Positions 1-8,834 of a DNA stretch of 64,000 nucleotides are shown here, piece by piece. The translations under genes were made by a program, and so were the position numbers. Below the pieces are notes generated by a model. That model made no database searches and was not told the DNA's origin. It saw only the letters and a program-made list of their open reading frames with translations. Origin of the DNA: Methanobrevibacter ruminantium (GTDB lineage: Archaea > Methanobacteriota > Methanobacteria > Methanobacteriales > Methanobacteriaceae); assembly GCF_016294135.1 (NCBI RefSeq), contig NZ_JAEDCO010000001.1, positions 1 to 64,000 of the forward strand, given 5' to 3'. Within the stretch, counting starts at the first letter, position 1. The number at the start of each line of letters is the position of its first letter.

Positions 1-121
1 AAAGATAAGAAAGATGAAAAAAGATGAGAAAATACTGAAAATAGTAAAAATAATAAAAATAGCAAGAAAAAATAGAAAAAATAGAAAAAATAGAAAAGAA
101 ATAAAAAGATGACTATTAAGT
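1..121 (-). terminator. U-tract terminator region downstream of the NSS transporter gene
   Basis: Read on the minus strand, this stretch is a run of short T tracts separated by CTA (repeats of CTATTTTTT), directly behind the transporter stop codon. Series of U tracts without a strong hairpin are the known archaeal termination signal, where aCPSF1 cleaves in methanogens. No gene is seen here. The same pattern recurs behind several other minus-strand genes in the window. Confidence 0.5.
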
Positions 122-1609
122 TTAATCATCTTGAATTGGCTTGTAATAATCCTCATTCTTTGCAGGCAATAGAGTGAATATTATTGGAACAATTACAAGA
201 ACGATTGCTAAAGCAAGCATAATCAGATGGCTTGTAGTGTCTCCAGTTAAAATAGTGCTGTAAACTCCTTGAGCCCACAATACAAAGATACAAACAGGCA
301 ATATATATTTGATAATAATCTTCCAGAATGAATCCATTTGAATGGATGAATGACTGTTTAATACTTCAACAAGCTCATCGAAATTGTATATCCAACCAAA
401 TATTATACATTCAAGGAATACTCCAAATAGCAATGCAAAGTTGTTTAGGAATGCATCAAAGATTCCCAAGAGGTAACTTCCTGCAGCAGTTGAGAATAAA
501 CAGGATATGCAGAATCCAACAACACATACTAAAGTTGCGGATTTTCTTCTTGAAAAGCCGAATTTTTCAGAAATTGCAAATGACGCCACTTCAAGGAGAG
601 CCATTAAAGAAGTTAGACCTGCAAATAAGATACATAAGAAGAACAATGGTCCAATAACAGATGCCCAAGGACCCATTACATTAAATACCTTTGGGAAAAC
701 AACAAATGCTAAACCTGTTCCTTCAGTAACCAATTCATTGAATGGAATTCCAGTGGTTAAAGTCATGAATCCTAAGATTGAGAAGATTCCAATTGCATTG
801 AACACTTCAAATCCAGAGTTGGAAAATGCTACAATCAAAGCATTGTCAGTTAATTTGGAATCCTCTGGGAGGTAGCTTGCATATGTAAGTGCAATTGACA
901 TACCTAAACTAAGTGAAAATACGATTTGACCAAATGCAGCCAACCACACATTCAGATTGGTTAAGGCAGACCAATCTGGAGTGAATATCTGAGTATAACC
1001 TATTGAAGCACCAGGTAAAGTCAAGGAAAATGCAACAATTACAATTACAATTACAACTAAGACAGGCAATAGTATTTTACTTACTTTACCAATACCCTCA
1101 TTCAAGTCTTTTTGGACAATAGCCCACGAACTTAACCAAACAAGGAAAACAGATATGAAAACCCATGGAACAATGGTAGTAATACCTGAAAGGGAATCAG
1201 ATGCATGCAAAACACTAACTGTAAAGAATAAATCAGGGTTTGCACCCCATGCCTTGGTTAAACTCAAAGCAACATATATCAAGTCCCAAGCAACTACACA
1301 AACATAGTATGTTGTGATTAAGAATACAACCAATATGATAAACCAAGCAATAGGTTCCAATCTAGACTTGATGGTGAAAAATATCTTGGATAAGGATGTT
1401 TTGAATTTAAATCCTACCGCATATTCCACCAAAACAAAGGAGATTCCTAAAATAAATAGAGATACTATATAAGGAATCATGAATGATCCTCCACCATTGG
1501 AATAAAGAACATTTGGGAAACGCCAAATATTACCTAAACCTACAGCGGAACCAATCATTGCCAAAACAAAAGCAATGTTACTATCCCACACAGACTTTTC
1601 AGACGCCAT
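122..1609 (-). CDS. Neurotransmitter:sodium symporter (NSS/SNF) family transporter
   Basis: A multipass membrane protein of 495 residues, predicted to import an amino acid or similar small substrate with sodium. The N terminus carries the NSS signature (SAVGLGNIWRFPN, roughly residues 20-32), followed by the glycine-rich segment NGGGSF that forms part of the sodium/substrate site in LeuT-type proteins. About eleven to twelve hydrophobic segments follow, and the tail is charged and cytoplasmic. The reading frame is open for 15 codons further upstream, but the ATG at 1609 begins the conserved MASEKSVWDSN and has GTGAT before it, so I place the start there. It stands alone, upstream of a U-rich terminator. 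The family is certain; the substrate cannot be told from sequence. Confidence 0.92.
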   Translation of the reverse strand: MASEKSVWDSNIAFVLAMIGSAVGLGNIWRFPNVLYSNGGGSFMIPYIVSLFILGISFVLVEYAVGFKFKTSLSKIFFTIKSRLEPIAWFIILVVFLITTYYVCVVAWDLIYVALSLTKAWGANPDLFFTVSVLHASDSLSGITTIVPWVFISVFLVWLSSWAIVQKDLNEGIGKVSKILLPVLVVIVIVIVAFSLTLPGASIGYTQIFTPDWSALTNLNVWLAAFGQIVFSLSLGMSIALTYASYLPEDSKLTDNALIVAFSNSGFEVFNAIGIFSILGFMTLTTGIPFNELVTEGTGLAFVVFPKVFNVMGPWASVIGPLFFLCILFAGLTSLMALLEVASFAISEKFGFSRRKSATLVCVVGFCISCLFSTAAGSYLLGIFDAFLNNFALLFGVFLECIIFGWIYNFDELVEVLNSHSSIQMDSFWKIIIKYILPVCIFVLWAQGVYSTILTGDTTSHLIMLALAIVLVIVPIIFTLLPAKNEDYYKPIQDD

Positions 1610-1922
1610 AAAATCACTACAATAAAAAATATCAATTAAATAAATGCAAATCAAATAAATTTAAATAAGAATAATAAATTCTTAAAAATATTAATAATTA
1701 AATTAGTTAATAAAACCTTAAAAAACATTTTATTAATTAATTTAACTAATAAAAAATTTAAAAAAGTTTATATTAAAATTAAAATATTAAATTAAAGATT
1801 AAAGTTAGAATATTTAATAAAAATTAAATATAAAATTAAATTTTTTAAATTTAATTAAAAAATAAAAAGAAGAGAAAGGAGACTTAAATAGATAAAACTA
1901 TTTAAGTAGTTTCTTAAACTTC
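1610..1922. other. Intergenic region between the NSS transporter and nhaC
   Basis: This 313-base AT-rich gap holds the NSS promoter side and the nhaC 3' end. The only clear structure is the hairpin at 1882-1907, listed separately. Poly-A/T stretches near 1640-1860 could include the NSS TATA box, but no single match stands out. No gene is seen. Confidence 0.5.
1882..1907 (-). terminator. Hairpin terminator behind nhaC
   Basis: A perfect 10-bp inverted repeat, ACTTAAATAG and CTATTTAAGT, has a 6-base loop. On the minus strand it is followed by a pyrimidine-rich stretch and T runs, and it lies 15 bases past the nhaC stop codon. This looks like an intrinsic-type terminator for nhaC. Confidence 0.6.
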
Positions 1923-3653
1923 TTAAGCTTCTTCAACTTCTCCGAATGGTACTTTTTCACCAAGCACTCTTAATCCGATGTACATCACTACAATAGCTAC
2001 AGGGATTGAAATGTACCATTGAATACCGAATCCTGCAGGGATGTAACCGAATATTATAGCAATAGCTGCAACGAATATTGCATAGTATATCTGAGTACTT
2101 ACGTGGGCAATGTGGTTACAACTTGTACCCATAGAGGATAAAATTGTAGTATCTGAAATTGGTGAACAGTGGTCACCAAAGATAGCACCAGTCAATACAC
2201 CACTGGTACATACGATTACAAAGCCTATTTCAGGATTTACTGCCCAAGCAAGAGGAATGGTTAATGGCATTAAAATACTCATTGTACCATAGGAAGTACC
2301 TGTTGCAAAGGAAATTAAAGCACCTAAAACGAAGATTAATGTTGGTAAAATAAATATAGGTATTGCACCTGCCAATACACCTACTAAGTAATCAGCAGTA
2401 CCTAATTCACCAATAACTCCACCTAAGGACCAAGCGAGCAATAAGATTACACCAGTGATAACGATAGTTTTCATACCGCCTACCCATTCACTGATAGCTT
2501 CTTCGATGGTCATGATTTTTTGGAGCACTGCCATGAGAATAGCTACAATTGAAGCAAGCAATGCTGCCTGGAACAAAGCAACAGATGCGTCAGAAGCTGC
2601 TAATGCTTCAAATATACCGCTGAATGATAATGGAGAGGTTTTCATTAAGGTAATTAAAGCTTGATCTTCTCCACCTAAGATAGTGGTATATCCGCTCCAG
2701 TAGAATGCAATAAGTGCACCGACAACCAATACACCAATAGGAATAATTGCATTCCAAACAGATAATTTAATACCTTCAACCGGTTTAACATCATCAAAAC
2801 TGGTTGCTTCAAGAGATTCGACTGGTTCATCTTCTTTTCTAGCACGTGCTCTTTTCTCTGCTTCTTTCATTGGTCCAAATTCATAGTAAGTGAGTGCAGA
2901 GATAACAATGAAGATTAAGATTAAAATGTTATAGAATCTAAATGGAATAGTTTGTAAAAATATACCGAATCCACTTACATTCATTCCAATGGATTGGAAC
3001 CCTTGAGTAATTAAACTGAGTTCTAAACCAATCCAAGTAGAAATAATAGCAATACCTGCAACAGGAGCTGCAGTTGCGTCTACTACAAATGCTAATTTTT
3101 CTCTGGATACGTGAAGTTTGTCCATAACAGGTCTCATAATAGGACCTACAATTAAAGAGTTAGCGTAATCGTCAAAGAATACACATAAACCTAAAAGTTC
3201 AGTGAATAATTGAGCTTTTCTAGGAGTGTCAGCACGTTTAGCAAATTCATCTGCTAAAGCTTTTGCACCACCCATCTTGGTTACTAATTGGATGATACCA
3301 CCAATAAGTAAACATTGAAGGATAATACCTGCATTCCATGGATCAGCCATACAAGAAATAATTTGACTACCCATTGCTAAAAATGCATTGATAGCAGAGC
3401 TGATAATGTTTAAATCGTTAACGGAAACCATGAATTCTCCAACGAAAACCCCAATAAACAAAGATAAAATAGTCTCTTTGGTTATGAATGCTAAAGCAAT
3501 AGCCACAAGAGGAGGTAAGAGAGTTAAAATACCGAAACGAACTGCATTATCGTCTCCAGCTGGTGCATTGGTAATTAGCAAGGATAAAACGAAAAGAGCT
3601 ATTACAGAAATAGCTACAATCAATCCAATTTTTAAATTTCTATTCATTTCCAT
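1923..3653 (-). CDS. nhaC: NhaC-family Na+/H+ antiporter
   Basis: A 576-residue integral membrane protein of the NhaC family, expected to exchange sodium for protons at the cytoplasmic membrane and so to help the sodium economy of methanogenesis. A signal-anchor-like first helix is followed by many hydrophobic helices. The stretch LCVFFDDYANSLIVGP (about residues 155-170) is the conserved polar membrane motif of NhaC proteins, and FGDHCSPISDTTILSS (about 480-495) is the second hallmark. A charged cytoplasmic loop lies near residues 265-290. The frame opens at a GTG at 3659, but the ATG at 3653 is better spaced from the GGTG ribosome binding site. Some homologues exchange malate for lactate or take other organic substrates, so the transported couple is inferred. 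Confidence 0.88.
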   Translation of the reverse strand: MEMNRNLKIGLIVAISVIALFVLSLLITNAPAGDDNAVRFGILTLLPPLVAIALAFITKETILSLFIGVFVGEFMVSVNDLNIISSAINAFLAMGSQIISCMADPWNAGIILQCLLIGGIIQLVTKMGGAKALADEFAKRADTPRKAQLFTELLGLCVFFDDYANSLIVGPIMRPVMDKLHVSREKLAFVVDATAAPVAGIAIISTWIGLELSLITQGFQSIGMNVSGFGIFLQTIPFRFYNILILIFIVISALTYYEFGPMKEAEKRARARKEDEPVESLEATSFDDVKPVEGIKLSVWNAIIPIGVLVVGALIAFYWSGYTTILGGEDQALITLMKTSPLSFSGIFEALAASDASVALFQAALLASIVAILMAVLQKIMTIEEAISEWVGGMKTIVITGVILLLAWSLGGVIGELGTADYLVGVLAGAIPIFILPTLIFVLGALISFATGTSYGTMSILMPLTIPLAWAVNPEIGFVIVCTSGVLTGAIFGDHCSPISDTTILSSMGTSCNHIAHVSTQIYYAIFVAAIAIIFGYIPAGFGIQWYISIPVAIVVMYIGLRVLGEKVPFGEVEEA

Positions 3654-4001
3654 AATCACACCATTTTTATAAAAAATTAAAAAAATACGAATTAAACGAT
3701 AAACAAGTTTTATTTTAAAAATCCAAAATAGGATATTTTAGATTATAAATAAAAATTAAAAACCGTTCAATATAATAAGTAAAAATAAAGCATTTAATAT
3801 ATTATGTAAATACTAAACAAAATTTTACTTAGTTAATATATAATATATTTATAAAATTAATATATAAATTTAACTTTAAAATTAAGTAAATTTGGCTTTA
3901 AAATTGATTAAATTTAGTAAAATAAGAGTAAAATAAGATTTGAATAAAAAAATAAAAATAAAAATGAAAAAAATAGGAAAATGATGGATAAAATTATGGA
4001 T
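3654..4001. other. Intergenic region between nhaC and ftsY
   Basis: This 348-base stretch of AT-rich DNA contains several TATATAAATT-like sequences (for example near 3840-3870) that could serve as TATA boxes for nhaC. Its right end, 3940-4001, is T-rich on the minus strand and probably terminates ftsY. No gene or further structure is seen. Confidence 0.4.
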
Positions 4002-5444
4002 TTAAGAGAATATTTGCTCTAACATCCAGTCAGCATCATATTCCTTAATGTCATCATAAGATTGTCCCATACCTAAGAATAAGATTGGCTTTTTAATGAT
4101 GTAACCAATTGAAAGTGCAGCACCACCTTTTGAATCAGCATCTGCCTTGGTAAGTATGACACCATCTATATCAATAGCTTCATTGAATTTTCTTGCCTGT
4201 TCTGTTGCATCGTTACCGGTTAATGCATCACCTACAAACACGACCAAATCAGGTTTAGAGACTCTGCGAATCTTTTTCATTTCATCCATCAAATTGGTGT
4301 TTGTTTGCATTCTTCCAGCAGTGTCAATCAATACAAGCTCTTTTCCTTTAGCCCTAGCATGCTGAACTGCATCAAATGCTACAGCTGCAGGGTCAGATCC
4401 CTTTTCATGCTTGATCAATTTAACACCTAAATTATCTGCATGATATTGAACCTGTTCAATAGCTCCTGCCCTAAATGTATCTGATGCAGCAATAACTGGA
4501 GTGTAACCTTTTTTAATGTAATAATTGGAAAGTTTACCAATAGTGGTGGTTTTTCCAGTACCATTGATACCTACAAGCATTACAACAAGAGGCTCTCCTT
4601 GAGCAACTTTCTCTTCAAGGAGTTCAGTCATTGATTTTCCTTCAATGTCAATGATTTTAGCCACAGCATTTTTAAGAGCCTTGTAAGTGTAATCCTCAAT
4701 ATCACTACTTCTTTTAATTTTCTGACCAACCAAGTCATTTTTGACAGATTCGACAACAACACTTGAAACATCCATTGCAACATCCGCTTCCAAAAGACCT
4801 AATTCAAGTTCAAATAGGATATCCTCAACATCATCTTCAGATATTGACTTTTCCTTAATGAATGATAAGAATCCGCCGGATTTTTCCTTTTTGCCCTCAT
4901 CATCAGACTCATCAGATTCTTCTTTCTTCTTACGTCTGAATAATGAACGTCTGGATTTTTTAGATTCCTCTTCTTTCTCTTCTTCAACTTCATCTTCTGA
5001 AATCTCTTCTTCAGAATCTTCAACAGAATCAATTTGGGAATATTCTTCCCCTTCTTCTGCTGCTTCTTCAGTTTCTTCTTCAGACTCTTCCTCAAGATCT
5101 TCAACTGAATCTTCTTTAGAATCTTCTTTTTTATCTCTTTTCAAGAAACCTAAGAATCCTGATTTTTCCTTTTTATCAGCATCTGAATCTTCTTTAGAAT
5201 CTTCCAATTCTTCTTCAGACTCTTCCTCTAAAGCAGCATCCAGCATTTCATCCAATTCTTCTTCTGAAATATCTTCATCATCTGAAAATTCTTCAATCTC
5301 TTCAGATTCTTCAATTTTATCAAAAGTTTCTTCGATAGGCTCTTCGATTAATTCTACATTATTCTCTTCTTTAGCCTCATCTTCGACTTTATTTCTTAAT
5401 TTACCACTTGCATCAGCAAATTTTTTCTTTAATGAATCAAACAA
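4002..5444 (-). CDS. ftsY: Signal recognition particle receptor FtsY
   Basis: The SRP receptor GTPase, which docks SRP-ribosome complexes at the cell membrane for co-translational insertion. The NG domain occupies roughly residues 190-480 and shows G1 GINGTGKTTTIGKL, the DTFRAGAIEQ element, G3 DTAGRMQTN, and G4 TKADADSKGG. The first 190 residues are a strongly acidic, low-complexity region rich in Glu, Asp and Ser with basic islands (KKSRRSLFRRKKK), unusually long for an archaeal FtsY, as a core protein is often near 300-400 residues. The start is a TTG at 5444, behind the purine-rich GGCAGGGA. It is the last gene of the ribosomal/prefoldin cluster, separated from pfdA by a hairpin terminator, so it probably has its own promoter. 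Confidence 0.95.
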   Translation of the reverse strand: MFDSLKKKFADASGKLRNKVEDEAKEENNVELIEEPIEETFDKIEESEEIEEFSDDEDISEEELDEMLDAALEEESEEELEDSKEDSDADKKEKSGFLGFLKRDKKEDSKEDSVEDLEEESEEETEEAAEEGEEYSQIDSVEDSEEEISEDEVEEEKEEESKKSRRSLFRRKKKEESDESDDEGKKEKSGGFLSFIKEKSISEDDVEDILFELELGLLEADVAMDVSSVVVESVKNDLVGQKIKRSSDIEDYTYKALKNAVAKIIDIEGKSMTELLEEKVAQGEPLVVMLVGINGTGKTTTIGKLSNYYIKKGYTPVIAASDTFRAGAIEQVQYHADNLGVKLIKHEKGSDPAAVAFDAVQHARAKGKELVLIDTAGRMQTNTNLMDEMKKIRRVSKPDLVVFVGDALTGNDATEQARKFNEAIDIDGVILTKADADSKGGAALSIGYIIKKPILFLGMGQSYDDIKEYDADWMLEQIFS

Positions 5445-5675
5445 GTTTATCCCTGCCTAATAATAAGTATTATAATTTAAATTTTTTAAAATTTCTTTAT
5501 CAATAATTATTTTTATAATTAAAAATTAATAAACTTACTTATTTATAAACTTACTTATTTTAATAAAATATGAATTTTGTTATTAAAATTTAAAAAAACA
5601 GCTACAAAACATATGAAAAAATAAAATAAAACAAGAAAATTTAATAAAAATAAAAAATAGTTAAAAAAAAAGAAG

Positions 5676-5699
5676 AATAATAGATAAAAATCTATTATT
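5676..5699 (-). terminator. Hairpin terminator behind prefoldin alpha
   Basis: A perfect 10-bp inverted repeat, AATAATAGAT and ATCTATTATT, has a 4-base loop. On the minus strand it is followed by a long T run. It lies 25 bases past the prefoldin stop codon and marks the end of the ribosomal cluster transcript before ftsY. Confidence 0.65.
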
Positions 5700-5723
5700 T
5701 ACTCAATAAAAACAAAGCATTAC

Positions 5724-6152
5724 TTACCTCATTCCTTGAGCTTGAAGTTTTTGCATTAATTGTTCAGCTTGAGGAGAAAGCTGAGCTACAATATTAGTGA
5801 TTTGTTGTAAATCTGCAAATAACTTGTCTAAAGTATTTTCAAGCTCTTGTTTTTGCTGAGCAGCAGTTTCTTTAGCTTCTTCAAAAGTTTTGGATACTGC
5901 AACACCAGAACCGAGGCTCATAATAACTTTATTTTCATTTTTAATCTCTGCATTAATGAAGGAGCCAGCACCGAGAGGTACTAAAGTCTCAACAGTGTCT
6001 TTACCACTTATATCATCTAATGTAGATTCTAAAATTTTAATTTCAGCAAGAGAAGTTTGAACTGCATCAATTTGAGTTTGGTATAACTCAGATTGGGATT
6101 TGTAAACTTCAAGTTGAGCTAAAATTTGTTGTAATTTTTGCTGGTCTTCCAT
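5724..6152 (-). CDS. pfdA: Prefoldin alpha subunit
   Basis: The alpha subunit of the archaeal prefoldin hexamer (GimC), a cytoplasmic chaperone that captures unfolded polypeptides and passes them to the thermosome. The 142-residue protein has two long heptad-patterned helices at its ends (residues about 1-48 and 95-140) and a short beta-rich middle containing LVPLGAGSFINAEI and VIMSLGSGVAVSKTFEEA, the typical prefoldin alpha hairpin region. A GGTG ribosome binding site lies before the ATG at 6152. It directly follows the LX ribosomal gene, an arrangement kept in many archaea, which supports the call. Confidence 0.95.
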   Translation of the reverse strand: MEDQQKLQQILAQLEVYKSQSELYQTQIDAVQTSLAEIKILESTLDDISGKDTVETLVPLGAGSFINAEIKNENKVIMSLGSGVAVSKTFEEAKETAAQQKQELENTLDKLFADLQQITNIVAQLSPQAEQLMQKLQAQGMR

Positions 6153-6181
6153 TTTAACACCTTAAGATTATGATTGATCCT

Positions 6182-6406
6182 CTAGAGAATTGCTTTAACT
6201 ACAGGATCTTCTACTTCATCCTCAGAAATTTCTTCAATAGAGTCAACTTTAATTTGACTTCTTTTTATTCTATGTTTACTTCCAAAAATGGAATAAAGTT
6301 TTTCATAAATGTCTTCTTCGTTGATAGCTTTGAATTCTTTAGTGAAAACTTGGGTTTCACTGCCCATTACAAAACTACCTTTAATTCTATAAATTTTTGT
6401 TAACAT
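6182..6406 (-). CDS. rplX: 50S ribosomal protein LX (L18Ae/L20A)
   Basis: A small large-subunit ribosomal protein of 74 residues. It has the LX pattern: an N-terminal strand IYRIKGSF, a conserved FTKEFKAINEEDIYEKLYSIFGSKHRIKR core, and a short acidic tail. The length fits the archaeal LX family, which corresponds to part of eukaryotic L18a. A GGAAGGGA ribosome binding site precedes the ATG. It sits between eif6 and pfdA, the usual archaeal order, with a 29-base gap to pfdA. Confidence 0.93.
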   Translation of the reverse strand: MLTKIYRIKGSFVMGSETQVFTKEFKAINEEDIYEKLYSIFGSKHRIKRSQIKVDSIEEISEDEVEDPVVKAIL

Positions 6407-6508
6407 AAGAATCCCTTCCTAATAATACTATAATTAATCATCTGACATATAATCGAATATTAATGAAAATAATCAATTAACACAACATATCCTTAAACTA
6501 TGATGAAA

Positions 6509-7186
6509 TTAAAAATCACCGAAATCCAAAAAGCCTAAAGCTTCTTCGATTCTAGCCATTTCAGGACCAGTGGTATGTTCTCCAACCATAACTCCATTAG
6601 AGTTAGCGATACCACATGCACCTACAAGAGGCATACCTTTGCATACTGTCCCTATATTTCCTTCAACCTTAAAGAACTCTTCAACATGTCCAAGTTCGTC
6701 AGATAAGGTATCTCTATGTAAAAGCGCACCTTTATTAGTGATTATACTTGCTGAACCGACAATTTTGGAATCAGCAAATTGATATATCTCTACAGGAACC
6801 TTTAAAGTATCCTCAATGACTTTTATAGTTTCTTCCTTAATGTTTGGACCTGCCATAGCACCATAATCGTTTACTGCAAGGATATTTCCCACTGCAGTAT
6901 ATTTACCAGGAAGTCTTGCAACATTAAGCCCTGCATCCTCTAAAAGTTCCATTTCCCTATCAGTTGTGTGTGGAGAAACAACAAAACCATTAGAATTTCC
7001 AGTAGCGAGAACTCCATTCAAATTGCATCCTGCAATAGAAGTTCTAATCAAATCGACTTCAAGTGCCTCTTTCATCACAGGTTCCATTTCAGTAGGAAGA
7101 TTAAAAGGAACAATAGCTACTTCATCATTAACGGATATGTAAACTCCTAAATTAGGATTTCCAGTTAAATTTATTCTTTTAAGCAT
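6509..7186 (-). CDS. eif6: Translation initiation factor 6 (aIF6)
   Basis: An anti-association factor that binds the large ribosomal subunit and keeps it from joining the small subunit early. The 225-residue length matches archaeal aIF6 (about 220). The five-fold repeated fold is visible as recurring segments: NPNLGVYISVNDEVAIVP, NSNGFVVSPHTTDRE, VNDYGAMAGPNI, ITNKGALLHRDT and NSNGVMVGEHTTGPE. The gene follows L31e with about 70 bases between them, in the order L39e-L31e-eIF6-LX that is widespread in archaea. The ATG at 7186 is preceded by AGGAATAAAAT. Confidence 0.96.
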   Translation of the reverse strand: MLKRINLTGNPNLGVYISVNDEVAIVPFNLPTEMEPVMKEALEVDLIRTSIAGCNLNGVLATGNSNGFVVSPHTTDREMELLEDAGLNVARLPGKYTAVGNILAVNDYGAMAGPNIKEETIKVIEDTLKVPVEIYQFADSKIVGSASIITNKGALLHRDTLSDELGHVEEFFKVEGNIGTVCKGMPLVGACGIANSNGVMVGEHTTGPEMARIEEALGFLDFGDF

Positions 7187-7255
7187 ATTTTATTCCTTAT
7201 ATAAATTTTAATTTTTAATAGATTGAAAAGATGATTAAATATAGTCATAGCAAAA

Positions 7256-7516
7256 TTAGTTTTCTGCTAAAGTTGCTTTAACAACACCTTCTTCATCTTT
7301 TACAGCGTTTACTTTTACTTTAGATGGAATTTTTTGAATTCCTCTTTCCCAAATAAATTCATTAATAGAAGCATCAAGTTTAACTTCTTCCGCTTTCATA
7401 TGTTTCATTAAAAAGCTTTGAACTTCTCTGATAGCTCTAGGAGCTCTGATAGTTCTTTTTACATTTTTAACTTTTCTAAGTGGAATAACATAAGTTCTTT
7501 CTAATTCTTCTGCCAT
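7256..7516 (-). CDS. rpl31e: 50S ribosomal protein L31e
   Basis: A large-subunit ribosomal protein of 86 residues near the peptide exit tunnel. The sequence has the L31e hallmark [16 protein letters not shown] followed by [20 protein letters not shown] and the strand segment [12 protein letters not shown]. The frame opens three codons earlier, but the ATG at 7516 has a well placed GGGGTG ribosome binding site. That site begins right at the L39e stop codon, so the two genes are tightly coupled. Confidence 0.96.
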   Translation of the reverse strand: MAEELERTYVIPLRKVKNVKRTIRAPRAIREVQSFLMKHMKAEEVKLDASINEFIWERGIQKIPSKVKVNAVKDEEGVVKATLAEN

Positions 7517-7527
7517 ATTAAACACCC

Positions 7528-7683
7528 CTATATTTTAAGATCATTTCTTCTCCAATGTCTAGGTTTAGGTCTGTATCTTAATTTACGTTGAGTTTTAGAA
7601 TAAGCCCAAATAGGGATTCTTCTGTTTTGTTTATTAGCTTTAGCCATTCTTAATTTTTTAGCTAATGGTTTATTTCTACTCAT
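7528..7683 (-). CDS. rpl39e: 50S ribosomal protein L39e
   Basis: A very small, highly basic 51-residue ribosomal protein that lines the exit tunnel. I translated it from the minus strand: it starts [20 protein letters not shown], continues through [19 protein letters not shown] and ends in a basic [12 protein letters not shown]. The internal motif (RRIPIWxxxKT followed by RHWRR) is diagnostic for L39e. The start is ATG at 7683 and the stop is TAG at 7528-7530, which abuts the ribosome binding site of rpl31e. It is easy to miss because of its size. Confidence 0.95.
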   Translation of the reverse strand: MSRNKPLAKKLRMAKANKQNRRIPIWAYSKTQRKLRYRPKPRHWRRNDLKI

Positions 7684-7756
7684 TTTTTCACCGCGAATAT
7701 AATAAATTTGATATTTTGAAAAATAATTTAATTAATCTTAATTCCAATGATAACAA

Positions 7757-8356
7757 CTAAATCCTATTGATCTGTTTCTTTAGCCCACTAACATTAGTTT
7801 GATAATGTTCTGGGAAAATATCTGAGGAATTTCCTCCTTTTTCATCAATCAATAAGCGGATTTCAACCTCATAATCTGAACTTGTATCCTTATTGCTCTT
7901 TTCATGCTTCAATTCAAAAAGATTGTCTACAAGATATTTGATGGTCTTATATCCAAAACTATCAAGATTCATATATTGAATATCTTTTCTGTCTTCCAAG
8001 CTTCTGATTTGATTTCTGTTGAGCTTAGGAGTCTTGTCATCCCTTCTTGTGCCATCAGCAACAAGTTCGTAATGATTTGCAACTTCCTCGACAACAGCTT
8101 CGTGAAGATACTTTATCCCATCATTAGGAAAACCATCTTCCATAATCATATCAACAGCTTTTTCCAAAATGGAAATGTCCAAATCTAAAACCTTATGATT
8201 TAAACCAATGGACTCTGCAGATTTTCTAGCTGGATGAAATGAATCATAAACGCCGAAGTTAGCAGTAACGAGTTCAACATCAAAACCTAATTGGTCAAGG
8301 ATAATTCCCATCAATGAACTGTCTTTGCCACCGCTATAAAGAACACAAGCTTTCAT
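7757..8356 (-). CDS. PP-loop family ATPase (asparagine synthase/tRNA-thiolation-like fold)
   Basis: A cytoplasmic protein of 199 residues with an N-terminal PP-loop, YSGGKDSSL (residues 7-15), which binds ATP and adenylates a substrate in N-type ATP pyrophosphatases. The rest looks like a single HUP-type alpha/beta domain. A second conserved segment, ADGTRRDDKTP (about 98-108), resembles the later conserved loop of archaeal PP-loop proteins encoded in this same ribosomal cluster. No zinc-finger cysteines of the TtuA/Ncs6 type are visible, so a tRNA-thiolation role is not supported. The substrate is unknown. The gene lies between PDCD5-like and L39e, with 20 bases to the upstream gene, suggesting a link to translation. 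Confidence 0.8.
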   Translation of the reverse strand: MKACVLYSGGKDSSLMGIILDQLGFDVELVTANFGVYDSFHPARKSAESIGLNHKVLDLDISILEKAVDMIMEDGFPNDGIKYLHEAVVEEVANHYELVADGTRRDDKTPKLNRNQIRSLEDRKDIQYMNLDSFGYKTIKYLVDNLFELKHEKSNKDTSSDYEVEIRLLIDEKGGNSSDIFPEHYQTNVSGLKKQINRI

Positions 8357-8376
8357 TTTACCAAATCACTAGTCAA

Positions 8377-8742
8377 TTATCTTCTTGTAATGTGGATTTC
8401 TCTTTTTTGACCCATGAGATTTTTAAGTAAAACTTTAAGTTGTTCATCAGTTACTTTTCCTCTAAGAGAACCTGCTTGAGCTGATTGAAGCAATTGGATT
8501 TCAATATTTTGAACGAGTTCTGGTTTAGTTAATCTGAGATTATCTAATCTACCACGAGCTTCTGGAGTCAAAATCTGTTTCATAGCTTGCTTTAACTGAG
8601 CTTGCATTTCTGCTTGTTGTTGAGCAGCTTGCTGCTCTAGCAATTGTTGCTGTGCCATTTGTTGTGGATCAGCATTCATAGCTGCTTGTTGTTGTTGTAA
8701 TTCAGCCATACGTCTTTTGCGTATTTCATCAAGTTCACTCAT
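8377..8742 (-). CDS. PDCD5-like DNA-binding protein
   Basis: An archaeal member of the PDCD5/TFAR19 family, a small helical protein of 121 residues. The N terminus, MSELDEIRKRRMAELQQQQ, is the family signature. A long glutamine/alanine-rich helix follows (about residues 16-55), then the compact three-helix core with ILTPEARGRLDNLRLTKPELV (in two segments) and a basic tail. Archaeal relatives bind DNA non-specifically, but their biological role is unclear. The gene lies between S19e and the PP-loop gene in the translation cluster, as in other euryarchaea. Confidence 0.93.
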   Translation of the reverse strand: MSELDEIRKRRMAELQQQQAAMNADPQQMAQQQLLEQQAAQQQAEMQAQLKQAMKQILTPEARGRLDNLRLTKPELVQNIEIQLLQSAQAGSLRGKVTDEQLKVLLKNLMGQKREIHITRR

Positions 8743-8834
8743 AATAAAAACCCCATTAATTTAAATATTTTTCATTGAATCAACCATTAAATAATCATCA
8801 AAAATATTCCATGATTAATTCTAATTAATTCTAC

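Noticed and set aside
4741..5460. A 239-codon serine-rich open frame on the plus strand
   Set aside because: It is the antisense shadow of the Glu/Asp-coding part of ftsY; GAA/GAT codons read backwards as TTC/ATC and serine-like codons. It has no ribosome binding site.
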